A stretch of DNA of 64,000 bases from Janthinobacterium sp. LM6 (GCF_002002885.1 NZ_CP019510.1:1550001-1614000), one strand, 5' to 3'. Shown: positions 35,872-45,136, numbered from the stretch's first letter. The notes: generated by a model not told the origin, from the letters alone. A program made the numbers and translations.

Positions 35872-37494
35872 ATGCAGAAGCTGTTTTCTTCCCTCGCCTT
35901 GACTGCGCTGGCGTTTTCCGCCCAAGCCGCCACTGCCTTGCCCGTGGTGCAGGAAGCGCCGCTGCGCGCCCACCTGGCCTTCCTGTCCAACGATTTATTG
36001 GAAGGCCGGGGCACGGGCCAGCGCGGCGCCGACCTGACGGTGGCTTACCTGGAAACCCAGGCGCAGATGGCGGGCCTGAAACCCGTGCGCGGCAACAGCT
36101 ACCGCCAGAGCGTGCAGATTGCCGGCGTGAAATCCTTGCCGCAAGACAGCAGCCTGCAAGCCGTGGCGGGCGGCAAGGCCGTGCCGCTGGCGTTCGGCCC
36201 GGACTGGGTCTGGGCCACGGGCGACTCCGTTGCCGCGCATACCTTCGATGCGCCGCTCGTGTTCGTCGGCTACGGCATCACGGCGCCGGAAGAAGGCTGG
36301 AACGATTTCAAGGGTGTCGATGTCAAAAACAAGATCGTCGTCATGATGGTCAACGACCCGCAGCCGACTGCGCTTGATCCGAACCGCTTCGCCGGCAAGG
36401 CGCTGACCTATTACGGCCGCTGGACGTACAAATTCGAGGAAGCCAAACGCCAGGGCGCGGCGGGCGTATTGCTGATCCACACGAAACCGTCGGCCTCGTA
36501 TGACTGGAGCGTGGTGCAGAACAGCTGGAGCGGCAGCGAGCGGTTTCAATTGGCCGACCGCACGGCCGGCACCCCGCTGCAGGGCTGGATCGAGGAAGAC
36601 GCGGCGCGCCGTCTGTTTGCGGCCGGCGGGCAGGACCTGGACGCCTTGCGCGCGCAGGCGGAAAACAAGGACTTCAAGGCCGTCGCCTTGAACGCCAAGC
36701 TGTCGGGCGAGATGAAGTCCATCGTGCGCAAGGTGGAGCAATTCAATATCGCCGGCATGGTGCCGGGCACGGACCCCAAATTGAAGGATGAGGCCGTCAT
36801 CTACAGCGGGCACTGGGACCACCTGGGCAAGCAGGGCGAGGGTGACGAAAAAGCGGGCGACACCATCTACAACGGCGCCGTCGACAACGCCTCGGGCACG
36901 GCCGGTTTGCTGGCCATGGCGCAGGAAGCCGTGAAAAAGCCGGCGAAGCGCACGCAGATCTTCCTGTGGGTGGCGGCCGAGGAACAAGGCTTGTTGGGCA
37001 GCGCCGCCTATGCGGCCGATCCGCTGTGGCCCCTGGACAAGACGGCCGCCGCGCTGAACCTCGACAGTCTGAACTTTGTCGGCGCCACGCATGACATCGG
37101 CGCGCAGGGCAGCGAGCGCACGGAGCTGGGAGCGATGGCGGCGGCAACGGCCAAAGCCATGGGCATGCATATCGCCCCAGCCCGTCCCGACCTGGCCGGC
37201 GGTTATTTCCGCAGCGACCATTTCAGTTTTGCCAAGGCAGGCGTGCCCGCGTTTTCCATCAATGGCGGACGCGAGTACATCAAGGATGTCGAGGCATCGA
37301 AAGCCAAGGCGGCCGCCTACGGCCCCCGCTACCATCAAGTCACCGATGAGTACAATGCCAGCTGGGATTTGTCCGGTATGACGCAGCAGGCGCAGTTCAC
37401 CCTGAACCTGGGGCAAGCCGTGGCAAATGGCGCGAAGATGCCGGCCTGGAAGGCGGGCGATGCGTTCGGCAAGGCGCGCGAGCAGGCGAAGTAA
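35872..37494 (+). CDS. Secreted M28-family zinc aminopeptidase
   Basis: The protein has 540 aa. A signal peptide (MQKLFSSLALTALAFSAQAA) is followed by an N-terminal region with a PA-like insert (VFVGYGITAPEEGWNDFKG) and the M28 catalytic domain. Metal ligands appear in order: H in YSGHWDHLG, D in GAVDNASGTAG, E-E in WVAAEEQGLLGS, D in LNLDSLNF, and a final H in YHQVTDEY. These are the two-zinc ligands and general base of the family. It should cut N-terminal residues from peptides in the periplasm or outside. It ends at a strong bidirectional terminator. Confidence 0.92.
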   Translation: MQKLFSSLALTALAFSAQAATALPVVQEAPLRAHLAFLSNDLLEGRGTGQRGADLTVAYLETQAQMAGLKPVRGNSYRQSVQIAGVKSLPQDSSLQAVAGGKAVPLAFGPDWVWATGDSVAAHTFDAPLVFVGYGITAPEEGWNDFKGVDVKNKIVVMMVNDPQPTALDPNRFAGKALTYYGRWTYKFEEAKRQGAAGVLLIHTKPSASYDWSVVQNSWSGSERFQLADRTAGTPLQGWIEEDAARRLFAAGGQDLDALRAQAENKDFKAVALNAKLSGEMKSIVRKVEQFNIAGMVPGTDPKLKDEAVIYSGHWDHLGKQGEGDEKAGDTIYNGAVDNASGTAGLLAMAQEAVKKPAKRTQIFLWVAAEEQGLLGSAAYAADPLWPLDKTAAALNLDSLNFVGATHDIGAQGSERTELGAMAAATAKAMGMHIAPARPDLAGGYFRSDHFSFAKAGVPAFSINGGREYIKDVEASKAKAAAYGPRYHQVTDEYNASWDLSGMTQQAQFTLNLGQAVANGAKMPAWKAGDAFGKAREQAK

Positions 37495-37501
37495 GGACGT
37501 A

Positions 37502-37530
37502 AAAAAACCGCTCGGCTGAGCGGTTTTTTT
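37502..37530. terminator. Bidirectional terminator between M28 and MFS genes
   Basis: The 12-bp arms AAAAAACCGCTC and GAGCGGTTTTTT enclose a 4-base loop GGCT. The A- and T-rich flanks make it effective on both strands, serving the two convergent genes. Confidence 0.85.
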
Positions 37531-37540
37531 TCGCGCTGGT

Positions 37541-38761
37541 TCAGGTGGCGCTTGCCCGTTCCAGCCTGCGCTGCGTATGCCGGTACTTGCTCCACACCAG
37601 CAGCATCAACAGCGGCATGGCGCCGCCCACCATGCACAGGGCGGGCCAGCCGCCGGCGGCAAAGCTGGCGCTGGCCAGGGCCGAGCCTGCCGACGCGCCG
37701 ATGAAGCCGCCCGCGATGAACACGGTGGTGACCCTTGCCCGCGCATGCGGCGCCAGTTTATAGATGATGGATTGGTGCGTCACTTGCAAGCCCATCACGC
37801 CCATGTCCAGCAGGACGATGCCGATCAACAACAGCACCAGCGAATGGGCGCCAAAGCCGATCAGGGCCCAGCCCGCGATCGAGGCGACGGCCAGCAGCCA
37901 GGTGGCCTGGCGTGCATAGCCGCGGTCGGCCATGCGGCCCGCCGTATTTGCGGCGAAGGCGCCCGTGGCGCCGGCCAGGCCGAACAGGCCGATCTGCATT
38001 TCCGAATAATGATACGGCGCGCCGCTGAGCAAGAAGGTCAGGCCCGTCCAGAACACGCTGAAGGTGCCCAGGCCCAGGCCCGAGAACAGGGCGCGCTGGC
38101 GCAGCAGCGGTTCCTGGCGGATGATGTCGGCCAGCGAGGCCATCAATTTTCCGTATTGCAGCTTGCCGCGTGGCGCCTCGTTCGGCAGGATGCGGCGCAG
38201 CATGAGGAGCAGGGCGGCCACGACGATGGCGGCCAGCACGTAGACGGTGCGCCAGCCGCCGCTGATCTGCGACACCGTGCCGGACACGGTACGCGCCAGC
38301 AAGATGCCTAATAATAAACCCGTCATGACGGTGCCCACCATGCGGCCCCGGCTGTGATCGGGCGCATACGAGGCGACCATGGCCGTGACGACCATCAATG
38401 CGCTGGCCGTGATCCCCATCAAGACGCTGGCGATGGCAAAGACGATAATATTCTGGCTGGTAGCGGCCAGCAGCAGGGCGCCGATCTTGGCGATCAGCAT
38501 CCACGTCAGCAACTGGCGGCGGTTCAGCACGTCGCTGAGGGGCACCAGGAAGACGATGCCCAGCACGTAGCCGATCTGCGTCGCTGTCACCAGGTAGCCC
38601 GCTTGCGGCACGCTCACGCCAAACGAGGCGGCCAGCATGGACGTGAGCGGCTGCACGTAGTACAGGCTGGCGACGAGCACGCCGGCGGACAGGGCGAACA
38701 ACAGGATGCGGGTGGAGCTCAGCAGGGTGCTGGCATCGACGGAGGAGCTTGCAGATTTCAT
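37541..38761 (-). CDS. MFS transporter (drug-efflux type)
   Basis: The protein has 406 aa with 12 predicted membrane segments. The conserved motif A region is seen as LVPLSDVLNRRQLLTW between segments 2 and 3, and ADRGYARQATWLL is its repeat in the second half. The style is that of YnfM-type or Bcr-like exporters, so efflux of small organic compounds is the best guess. The start at 38761 (MKSASSSVDAS) lies just before the first membrane segment; a frame to 38899 adds an unlikely cysteine/arginine leader. It appears monocistronic. Confidence 0.88.
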   Translation of the reverse strand: MKSASSSVDASTLLSSTRILLFALSAGVLVASLYYVQPLTSMLAASFGVSVPQAGYLVTATQIGYVLGIVFLVPLSDVLNRRQLLTWMLIAKIGALLLAATSQNIIVFAIASVLMGITASALMVVTAMVASYAPDHSRGRMVGTVMTGLLLGILLARTVSGTVSQISGGWRTVYVLAAIVVAALLLMLRRILPNEAPRGKLQYGKLMASLADIIRQEPLLRQRALFSGLGLGTFSVFWTGLTFLLSGAPYHYSEMQIGLFGLAGATGAFAANTAGRMADRGYARQATWLLAVASIAGWALIGFGAHSLVLLLIGIVLLDMGVMGLQVTHQSIIYKLAPHARARVTTVFIAGGFIGASAGSALASASFAAGGWPALCMVGGAMPLLMLLVWSKYRHTQRRLERASAT

Positions 38762-38897
38762 GCGGTACAGCTTTCTTGGAATGATGCTTTTGGATGAGCA
38801 TGATAGCGGGGCTGCGTATTTCTTGCCGGACAGGGCCGATTTTGCGGCGGGACGGCGGGCAAAACAGCAGGCAAAACGGCAGGTAAACACGCCAGGC

Positions 38898-38932
38898 AAA
38901 AAAATCCCGGCGATCGTTGCCGACGGCCGGGA
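38898..38932 (-). terminator. Terminator of the luciferase-like gene
   Basis: Read on the minus strand, arms TCCCGGC (38926-38932) and GCCGGGA (38905-38911) are followed by seven T residues (38904-38898). It lies 43 bp after the stop of the flavin-dependent oxidoreductase gene. Confidence 0.65.
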
Positions 38933-38974
38933 AAAGGGTATAGGGGGATATACCGAGGGAGGAAAACGGTTTAG

Positions 38975-39973
38975 TTACTGTTGCCGGGCCAGCTCCGCAT
39001 GCACCTGCGCCGTGATTTCATACGAGCGCAGCCGGTGCTGGTGGTCGAAGATCTGCGAAGTGATCATCAATTCGTCGGCGCCCGTTTCGGCGATGAAGGC
39101 GGCCATCTTCGCCTTCACCGTGTCCGGCGCGCCGATGGCTGTGCACGACAGGACGGAATCGAGCATGGCGCGTTCCTGCGGACCCAGCTGCTCCAGATAA
39201 CCGGGCACGGGCGGCTGCAGACGCGACGGGCGGCCCGTGCGCAGGTTGACGAACGCTTGCTGCATCGACGTGGCGCGCAAGTGCGCCTCGGCATCCGTGT
39301 CGGCGGCGAACACGTTAAAGCCCAGCATCACATACGGTTTCGCCAATTGTTTTGACGGCTTGAAGTGTTCGCGGTAGTACGCCACGGCTTGCAGCATCAT
39401 CTGCGGCGCGAAGTGCGAGGCGAATGCATATGGCAAGCCCAGGTGGGCGGCCAGTTGCGCGCCGAACAGGCTCGAACCGAGTATCCACACGGGCACTTTC
39501 GCGCCCTTGCCGGGCACGGCCAGCACGCGCTGGCGCGGCTCGTCGGACATGTAGTCGATCAATTCCAGCACGTCTTGCGGGAACTGTTCCGCATCGGACT
39601 GCAGGTCGCGGCGCAGCGCGCGCGCCGTCGTCTGGTCGGAGCCGGGCGCGCGGCCCAGGCCCAGGTCGATGCGGCCCGGATGTAGCGCTTCCAGGGTGCC
39701 GAACTGTTCCGCGATGACCAGCGGCGAGTGGTTCGGCAGCATCACGCCGCCCGCGCCCACGCGGATGCTTGTCGTGCCGGCCGCGACATGGGCGATGACC
39801 ACCGCCGTGGCGGCGCTGGCGATGCCGGGCATGCCGTGGTGTTCGGCCAGCCAGTAGCGGTTGTAGCCCCAGCGTTCGCCGTGCTGCGCCAGGTCGAGCG
39901 TGTTCTTGAACGACTGGCTGGCGTCGCTGCCTTCGGCGATGGGGGCCAGGTCGAGTATGGAAAATGGAATCAT
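38975..39973 (-). CDS. LLM-class flavin-dependent oxidoreductase
   Basis: The protein has 332 aa, the size of bacterial luciferase-like monooxygenases. The family start is clear: [15 protein letters not shown], then [39 protein letters not shown] and the [17 protein letters not shown] block. The subgroup is the one annotated as YhbW-like or MsnO8-like with unknown substrate. It would use FMNH2 and oxygen in the cytosol. The ATG at 39973 begins directly at the conserved N-terminal strand; the frame is open to 40078 but without family sequence. It is divergent from the M20 peptidase gene. Confidence 0.9.
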   Translation of the reverse strand: MIPFSILDLAPIAEGSDASQSFKNTLDLAQHGERWGYNRYWLAEHHGMPGIASAATAVVIAHVAAGTTSIRVGAGGVMLPNHSPLVIAEQFGTLEALHPGRIDLGLGRAPGSDQTTARALRRDLQSDAEQFPQDVLELIDYMSDEPRQRVLAVPGKGAKVPVWILGSSLFGAQLAAHLGLPYAFASHFAPQMMLQAVAYYREHFKPSKQLAKPYVMLGFNVFAADTDAEAHLRATSMQQAFVNLRTGRPSRLQPPVPGYLEQLGPQERAMLDSVLSCTAIGAPDTVKAKMAAFIAETGADELMITSQIFDHQHRLRSYEITAQVHAELARQQ

Positions 39974-40187
39974 GGTAGCGATATCGGGACGTGGTGGAAA
40001 ATCACAATGGACGATTTGTCTATCCCCTGACCCCAGTAGGGTCGGCCTTGAAAGCGGCAGGGATGACAGGCTGTGCACATGATAATGCGAATCGGGAATT
40101 TGCGTACTGATCGGTAAAAAACTCGTATCGATTGGAAATCGTCCATGGCAATGCTAGAGTGGGCCTCCCCACTTCACGCGCCCCGCC

Positions 40188-41699
40188 ATGTTCAAGAAAC
40201 CCGTTTTGCTGTCCCTGATCGGCCTGCTGCTGCAGCCCGCTTTTTCTGTTCACGCCGCGCCCGTCAGCCAGCAGGCGCAGGACACGGCCCGCTACGCGCT
40301 GGCCACCTATCCGGAGCCGCTGATCGCCAGCCTGGCGAAGATGGTCAGTTTCAACACGGTGGCCGACCCGGCCGTGCCCTTTGCCGACAATCCACAGCAC
40401 ACGGGCTTCAAGCGCTACCTGGCGAGCGAGGCGCAGCGCCTCGGTTTCGATTTCCACGATCACGGCCAGGTGGTGATCATCGGCATGGGCAAGGGCAGCG
40501 AACGGGTGGGCGTGATCACGCATGGCGACGTGCAGCCTGTGAACCCCGCGAAATGGGCCCGCTCGCCATTCGAGCTGGACCGCACCAGCGAACCTGGAAA
40601 ACTGCTGGGACGGGGCACGGAAGACGACAAGGGGCCCATCGCCACGGCCCTGTACGCGATGAAAGCCATCCAGGACAAGCAGGTGCCGTTGAGCAAACGC
40701 ATCGAGCTGTACGTGTACATGGCCGAGGAATCGGACTGGGAACCGTTGAAACAGTTCCTGAAAACCCATACGCCGCCGCAGGTCAACATCACCATCGATG
40801 CGGAATACCCGGTGGTGACGGCCGAGAAGGGTTACGGCTCGATCAAGCTGACCCTGCCGCCGCGCACGGCCTTGCCGGCCAAGGGCGGCGCCGTGCTGAC
40901 GCACCTGGCGGGCGGCTTTTTCGGCAGCCAGATTCCGGAAGACGCCACCGCCGTCATCGAACGCGCGCCGGCCGCGCTGGAAGCGGCCATTCGCGCCCGC
41001 GCGCAGGGGCAGCACGGCGTGCGCTACAGCTACGCGCGCGCTGGCGCGACCTTGACGGTGACGGCGCTGGGCGTGTCGGCCCACTCGTCGAAGCCGGAAG
41101 ACGGCGTCAACGCCATCAGCATGCTGGCCGACGCGCTGGCCGTGCAGCCGTGGCAGGGCACGCAGGCGGCCGATATGCTGTCGTTCCTGAATGAACTGGT
41201 GGGCACCGGCATCTACGGCGAGCGCTTCGGCCAGATCGCCTATCGCGACGGTTTCATGGGGCCGATGACGGTAGCGCCTACCGTACTCAAGCAAGATGGC
41301 GGCGCGCTGGAACTGAACATCAACCTGCGCCGTCCGCAAGGCAAGACGGCGGCCGTGCTGCAGCAGCAGGTGACGGCCGCCTTCGATGGCTGGAAGGCGC
41401 GGCGCCAGGTGCCCGCTGCGCTGCGGGTGCAGATCGGCGAAGCGTGGCTGCAGACGGATGCGCCGCAAATTCCCACCCTGCTGTCCGTGTTCGAGCACTA
41501 CACGGGCATCGCGCATCCGCAACCGGTCGCCATCGGCGGCGGCACCAATTCGCGCCTGTTCCCGAACGCCGTCAGTTTCGGCCCGGCCATGCCGCACACC
41601 GTGTACACGGGGCATTCCGAACACGAGTTCATCACGGAAAAACAGCTGCTGCTGAATCTGCAGATGTACACGGCTGTCCTGATCGAGCTGGCGAAATAG
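40188..41699 (+). CDS. Secreted M20-family dipeptidase
   Basis: The protein has 503 aa. A signal peptide (KKPVLLSLIGLLLQPAFSVHAAP) leads to an M20 di-zinc peptidase. Metal ligands and base are seen in VITHGDVQPV (H and the D), GRGTEDDKGPIA (bridging D), YMAEESDWE (E-E) and the dimerisation domain with VSAHSSKPEDG. The C-terminal histidine ligand lies in TGHSEHEFITEK. This is the carboxypeptidase or PepV-like dipeptidase type acting in the periplasm, perhaps with the M28 enzyme nearby in peptide use. The gene for an M24-like protein follows 194 bp later on the same strand. Confidence 0.9.
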   Translation: MFKKPVLLSLIGLLLQPAFSVHAAPVSQQAQDTARYALATYPEPLIASLAKMVSFNTVADPAVPFADNPQHTGFKRYLASEAQRLGFDFHDHGQVVIIGMGKGSERVGVITHGDVQPVNPAKWARSPFELDRTSEPGKLLGRGTEDDKGPIATALYAMKAIQDKQVPLSKRIELYVYMAEESDWEPLKQFLKTHTPPQVNITIDAEYPVVTAEKGYGSIKLTLPPRTALPAKGGAVLTHLAGGFFGSQIPEDATAVIERAPAALEAAIRARAQGQHGVRYSYARAGATLTVTALGVSAHSSKPEDGVNAISMLADALAVQPWQGTQAADMLSFLNELVGTGIYGERFGQIAYRDGFMGPMTVAPTVLKQDGGALELNINLRRPQGKTAAVLQQQVTAAFDGWKARRQVPAALRVQIGEAWLQTDAPQIPTLLSVFEHYTGIAHPQPVAIGGGTNSRLFPNAVSFGPAMPHTVYTGHSEHEFITEKQLLLNLQMYTAVLIELAK

Positions 41700-41893
41700 C
41701 CGCTTGCAAAAACAGAGGGAAGTCATAGACTGCAAGCCTGAGACGCATCCGGGCACTGAACTTTTGATAGGGGCGTCGGTCTTAAGTTTCCATGTAGGAA
41801 GGGAGCAGCTATGCATGCACAACACGAGGCCCGGCTGGCGCCAGGCAGGGCAGGCGGCGTGGCGCCGCGCCGGAGCCCGCACGAGGGGCGGTC

Positions 41894-43021
41894 ATGAACT
41901 GGCCGCTGGAACTGGAAGTGGCGCACAAGCTGGCGCAGATGCGGGGCTGGCTGGAAGACCAGCGTGCCGGCGCCGTGCGCCTGCGCGGCGTGGACTGGTT
42001 TGCCTGGGCCACGGCGGGCGCGTCGAACAGCCACTACCATACCGCCGAGTGCGGCTGCGCGGAAGTGCTGGTGACGCGCGACGCCGCCTATATCCTGACG
42101 GACGAGGCCGAAGCCATGCGCATGCGCGAGGAAGAAGTGCGCGGGCCATGGACGTGGCAAGTGTCGCCCTGGATGCAGCCGCAGCTGTATGAATTGCGCG
42201 AGCATTTCGTGCAGCATGCGGCCGGTGGCGCACCGGTCCTGTCCGACCGGCCGGGCTTGCACGAACGCAGCCTGCCCGTGGCCCTGCGCGAAGAGCGGCT
42301 GGTGCTGCTGGAATCGGAACAGCTGCGCTACCGGCAGGTGGGGCAGCTGGCTGCCCGCGCGGCCGCGGATGCGTTGCGCCAGGCCCGCCCCGACTGGAGC
42401 GAGCTGGAACTGGCTGCCGCCTGCGTGCGCGCGCTGTGGCTGCGGGGCTTGCAGGCCGTGCACGTGCTGGTCAGCGGGGCGGAGCGTCAACAGCGTTACC
42501 GGCGCGCACCGCCAGCCCAGGTGGAGCTGGGTCCGCAAGCCGTGCTGGCCCTGTGCGCGCGGCGTTTCGGCCTGTGCGCTAGCCTCAGCCGTCAACGGCG
42601 CTTCGGCCCGGCGCAGCATCGCGCCGATGGCGCGGCGGTGGTCATGGACGATGCCGATGCGGCCATGCTGGCGCTGGAAGCGGTGGCGCTCGACGCTTGC
42701 GAAACGGGCCATGCGCTGAGCATGGTGTATCACGCGCTCGACAGCGCCTACGCGTATGCAGGCCAGCCCGACACGGTGCGCACCAGCCGGCAGGGCGGCA
42801 TTCACGGCTACCTGGCGCCCGAAGTGGCGGCAGGCGCGCACACGGAAATCATCCTCAAGCGGGGCATGGCGCTGGCCTTCCACCCCAGCCTGCCCGGCAG
42901 CACGGTGGAAGACACGTTTTTGCTCGACGGCAGCCAATTGCACAACCTGACGCATGACCCGGCCTGGCCCTCGGCCCTGGTGCAGGGGCGCAGCCGGCCG
43001 CTGACCCTGGCCTTGGCTTGA
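41894..43021 (+). CDS. M24-like (creatinase-fold) protein, degenerate active site
   Basis: The protein has 375 aa. The N-terminal domain resembles the creatinase N-domain (VRLRGVDWFAWATAGASN) and the C-terminal pita-bread domain shows SRQGGIHGYLAPE and STVEDTFLL. In active M24 enzymes, two aspartates, a histidine and two glutamates bind the metals. Here the first aspartate region reads VLALCARRFGLCASLSR, the HGxG-type histidine is changed to arginine (SRQGG), and the first glutamate region reads LAFHPSLPG. I see only the last glutamate (VED). The peptidase activity is therefore probably lost or altered. It follows the M20 gene and may share its transcript. Confidence 0.75.
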   Translation: MNWPLELEVAHKLAQMRGWLEDQRAGAVRLRGVDWFAWATAGASNSHYHTAECGCAEVLVTRDAAYILTDEAEAMRMREEEVRGPWTWQVSPWMQPQLYELREHFVQHAAGGAPVLSDRPGLHERSLPVALREERLVLLESEQLRYRQVGQLAARAAADALRQARPDWSELELAAACVRALWLRGLQAVHVLVSGAERQQRYRRAPPAQVELGPQAVLALCARRFGLCASLSRQRRFGPAQHRADGAAVVMDDADAAMLALEAVALDACETGHALSMVYHALDSAYAYAGQPDTVRTSRQGGIHGYLAPEVAAGAHTEIILKRGMALAFHPSLPGSTVEDTFLLDGSQLHNLTHDPAWPSALVQGRSRPLTLALA

Positions 43022-43032
43022 ACATGATAACT

Positions 43033-43087
43033 GCGTGGCAAATGCGTGCCAAATGCGTATCAAGTGCGTGCCAAATACGTGCCAAAT
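43033..43087. repeat. 11-bp tandem repeat, five copies
   Basis: Five head-to-tail copies of GCGTGCCAAAT occur with one to three changes in copies 1, 3 and 5 and a partial sixth copy after 43087. Each unit is 11 bases, near one DNA helical turn, so the copies face one side. It lies in the gap between two convergent genes and is not coding. A 12-bp duplication, ATACCGATCAAT, follows at 43134-43157 and includes the stop codon of the lipoprotein gene. Confidence 0.85.
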
Positions 43088-43152
43088 GCGGCCAGGCGTG
43101 GAGGAAATCGGCCAGCGCCGGCCAGCAGCGTTGATACCGATCAATATACCGA

Positions 43153-43641
43153 TCAATAGCGCTGCATCACGCCTTTTTGCACGCTGACCCGGTCGCCGAT
43201 CTGGAAGGCGGGCTGGGTGTTTTGCACAAAGGTGCGCGTGGTGCCGTCGTCCAGGCGCAAGGTGACGCGGTACAGCATGTTGCCCGCTGCCCCCGAGGTG
43301 CTGCCGGCCGTGCCCGACGTGCCCGCCTGCATGTCGCCGCTGCCTTGGTCCATGCTGCGCGGCACGGTTTCTATCGACTGCACCGTGGCCGAGCTGATGT
43401 TCATGGTGGACTGGTTCGCGTCATTGCGCATGTCGCTGCTCATGCCGCTCTGGGCGTTGCTCGTATCGGCGGCCGTGCTGCTGGTGCTGCTGGCCGTGCT
43501 GCTTTGCGGCGTCGTGCCGGCCGGTGCGGCATAGGTTTCGCCGCTATTGCTGCGCGCCAGACTGGTTTTGTCCGTGGAATGGCAGGCTGCCAGCAAGGCG
43601 CATGTCAGGCCGGTCAGCAGCAGGGTGGTTTTTGATCTCAT
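43153..43641 (-). CDS. Small serine/threonine-rich lipoprotein
   Basis: The protein has 162 aa with the ATG at 43641, preceded by GAGGAG. A signal peptide ends in a lipobox (CALLAACHS), so it should be lipidated. A long low-complexity Ser/Thr/Ala linker (about residues 45-115) leads to a small C-terminal domain (LYRVTLRLDDGTTRTFVQN...DRVSVQKGVMQRY) that resembles the glycine-zipper-free SH3-like outer-membrane lipoproteins. Function is unknown; a role as an envelope spacer fits. Its last codons lie in a short duplicated sequence. Confidence 0.78.
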   Translation of the reverse strand: MRSKTTLLLTGLTCALLAACHSTDKTSLARSNSGETYAAPAGTTPQSSTASSTSSTAADTSNAQSGMSSDMRNDANQSTMNISSATVQSIETVPRSMDQGSGDMQAGTSGTAGSTSGAAGNMLYRVTLRLDDGTTRTFVQNTQPAFQIGDRVSVQKGVMQRY

Positions 43642-43861
43642 CTTGGTCTCCTCATGGTCGCACACTCAGGATCGGCACCCGCGGTGATGCGGATGGCGGC
43701 GATTGCTGCATGTAAGAGCATGGCGGAGCAGGGATGTTCGGCTGCCGTCATTGTCGATTGAGCTAGATCAAGCGTCTAATTGCCGTGCTTGGTATAAACG
43801 ATGCTGGCAATTACCACTTCGTGCGGCTGCACGTTTCCTCACTGTTCAATCGGGAGAAAAA

Positions 43862-44140
43862 ATGTCATCTGGCCCTACAGCAAAACTGATCGATGAATTG
43901 GTGCTGGCCATCGGCGGCACTGCGCACGATGCCCGTGCGCGCCATGTGCTGGCCCAGGCCTTGCATGGCCTGGTGCGTCTGGCGCGCTCGGAACAGTTGC
44001 TGGAGATGCAGCGCGATACGGCACGCGCCATGGGGGCCGGCAGCCGGCGCGAGACGCGCGCCCTGATGCGGCGACTGGGCAAGCGGGGCCAGGGACAGTT
44101 GCGGCTGGCATTGCAGGATAGCGAAGCGGACCGCGCCTGA
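43862..44140 (+). CDS. Small helical hypothetical protein, 92 aa
   Basis: I do not recognise it. The ATG at 43862 has GGGAGAA 6 bases upstream, the best start in this frame; the frame itself opens at 43703. The protein is helical and arginine-rich at the C-terminal half (RETRALMRRLGKRGQGQLRLAL) with an acidic end. Such basic helices may bind nucleic acid or membranes, but nothing is proven. It is convergent with the VanZ-like gene, 21 bp away. Confidence 0.6.
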   Translation: MSSGPTAKLIDELVLAIGGTAHDARARHVLAQALHGLVRLARSEQLLEMQRDTARAMGAGSRRETRALMRRLGKRGQGQLRLALQDSEADRA

Positions 44141-44161
44141 GGGGCGCGCGCCATCCGCCGT

Positions 44162-44587
44162 TCAGGCTTCGGGCAGCGGCCCATCCTTGCCGAGGGCAGC
44201 GGCAACCATTTTCGGCCACAGGAAATACAGCGGCAGGCAGACCGCCGTCGCGGCCGTGACATCGACCACCCAGTCGCTGACGGCGCCACGGCGGTAGGGC
44301 AGGAAACTCTGGATGAATTCGTCCAGCGCACCCATGGCCGCCACCATCAGCACCGACAGCAGCGCCCGGCGCGCCATGCCGCCGCGCGTGCCGCTGAACA
44401 GGATCAGGGCCAGCACGCCATAGCCGACGGAATGCAGCACGCCGCCCGACGCATACTGGCCCACGTCCGCGCGCACGCCGGGAATGTCGCCGATCAGGAT
44501 CACCAGCACATATAGCACCAGCGCGGTGCGGTAGCGCAGGCGTTCGTAGCGGTCGGCAAAACACAGTTCGGGCAAGGGTGCAGGCAT
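44162..44587 (-). CDS. VanZ-like membrane protein
   Basis: The protein has 141 aa with four predicted membrane segments and the VanZ family look: YRTALVLYVLVILIGDIPG, then HSVGYGVLALILFSG, GALDEFIQSFLPYRRGAVSDWVVDV. The conserved H-x3-Y and D-E-x2-Q ... D-x3-D residues are present. VanZ proteins affect teicoplanin resistance in some enterococci, but most homologues have unknown roles in the inner membrane. It is alone on the minus strand. Confidence 0.85.
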   Translation of the reverse strand: MPAPLPELCFADRYERLRYRTALVLYVLVILIGDIPGVRADVGQYASGGVLHSVGYGVLALILFSGTRGGMARRALLSVLMVAAMGALDEFIQSFLPYRRGAVSDWVVDVTAATAVCLPLYFLWPKMVAAALGKDGPLPEA

Positions 44588-44675
44588 GAGGCGTCAGGAC
44601 AGGTGGATAGGACGTCACAATATCATGGGCAGGGCGGGCCACCGTGTTTTTGCGCAAGAGCTTGCTGGACAGGCA

Positions 44676-44703
44676 AAAAAAAGGCCCGCGGGGGCGCGGG
44701 CCA
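44676..44703 (-). terminator. Minus-strand terminator hairpin without an assigned gene
   Basis: On the minus strand the stem GGCCCGCG / CGCGGGCC is followed by a run of T (plus-strand A-run about 44676-44683). The only minus-strand sequence feeding it is the intergenic stretch 44703-44985, so it may end a small RNA. Confidence 0.65.
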
Positions 44704-44984
44704 AAAACCCAAATGAAATGGGTCAAGAGTTGAGAGTTGCTCGGTACTTACCATGTCGCGCGCCTTGCGGGCGCCCGCCACGGTCATGAAAGGGGAGTGG
44801 TGTGCCATCGCGGCACACCTGTCTGTAGTCAGGCATATCGGTTGCCTGTACAGCAGATGAAGCAAGTATAGGGGGCGAACATGACGGCCTGATGACACGC
44901 CGCAACATTTTTTTGCGGCAGCGCAAATTATCGGAAAGACTGTGGAGCATGGCAAGAATAACCATGTTTCAAGAGTGATAGCGA

Positions 44985-45013
44985 AAAAAAAGCCCGCTGG
45001 TGAAAGCGGGCTT
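44985..45013 (-). terminator. Terminator of the SDR gene
   Basis: The stem AGCCCGCT / AGCGGGCT with a 6-base loop is followed on the minus strand by nine T residues. It lies about 125 bp after the SDR stop codon, the only gene upstream of it on this strand. Confidence 0.75.
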
Positions 45014-45136
45014 AAAACTATTTTCTTGGAGGAGAATAGTGGAGACAGGTGCATTATGCTGCGTTGCACGATATGTGTCTAATGATATTTTCGGATAACT
45101 ATTATTCTTTTTCGATATAACTGGCCGCGCCTGCCC

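Larger units (their letters stand above)
44588..45136. other. Intergenic region with two minus-strand terminators
   Basis: These 549 bases have no convincing ORF. Two hairpins with runs of A on the plus strand act as minus-strand terminators: GGCCCGCG...CGCGGGCC at 44683-44702 and AGCCCGCT...AGCGGGCT at about 44990-45012. Between them is a perfect 8-bp hairpin, GGTGTGCC and GGCACACC, at 44799-44819. A small RNA transcribed from the region between about 44970 and 44680 is possible, since the second terminator follows the SDR gene on the same strand and the first has no gene upstream of it. Confidence 0.5.

Noticed and set aside
43033..43087. CRISPR-like repeats
   Set aside because: The units are 11 bases and directly joined, with no spacers.
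44623..45069. Minus-strand frame across the intergenic region
   Set aside because: It runs through two terminator hairpins and lacks a ribosome site or family match.
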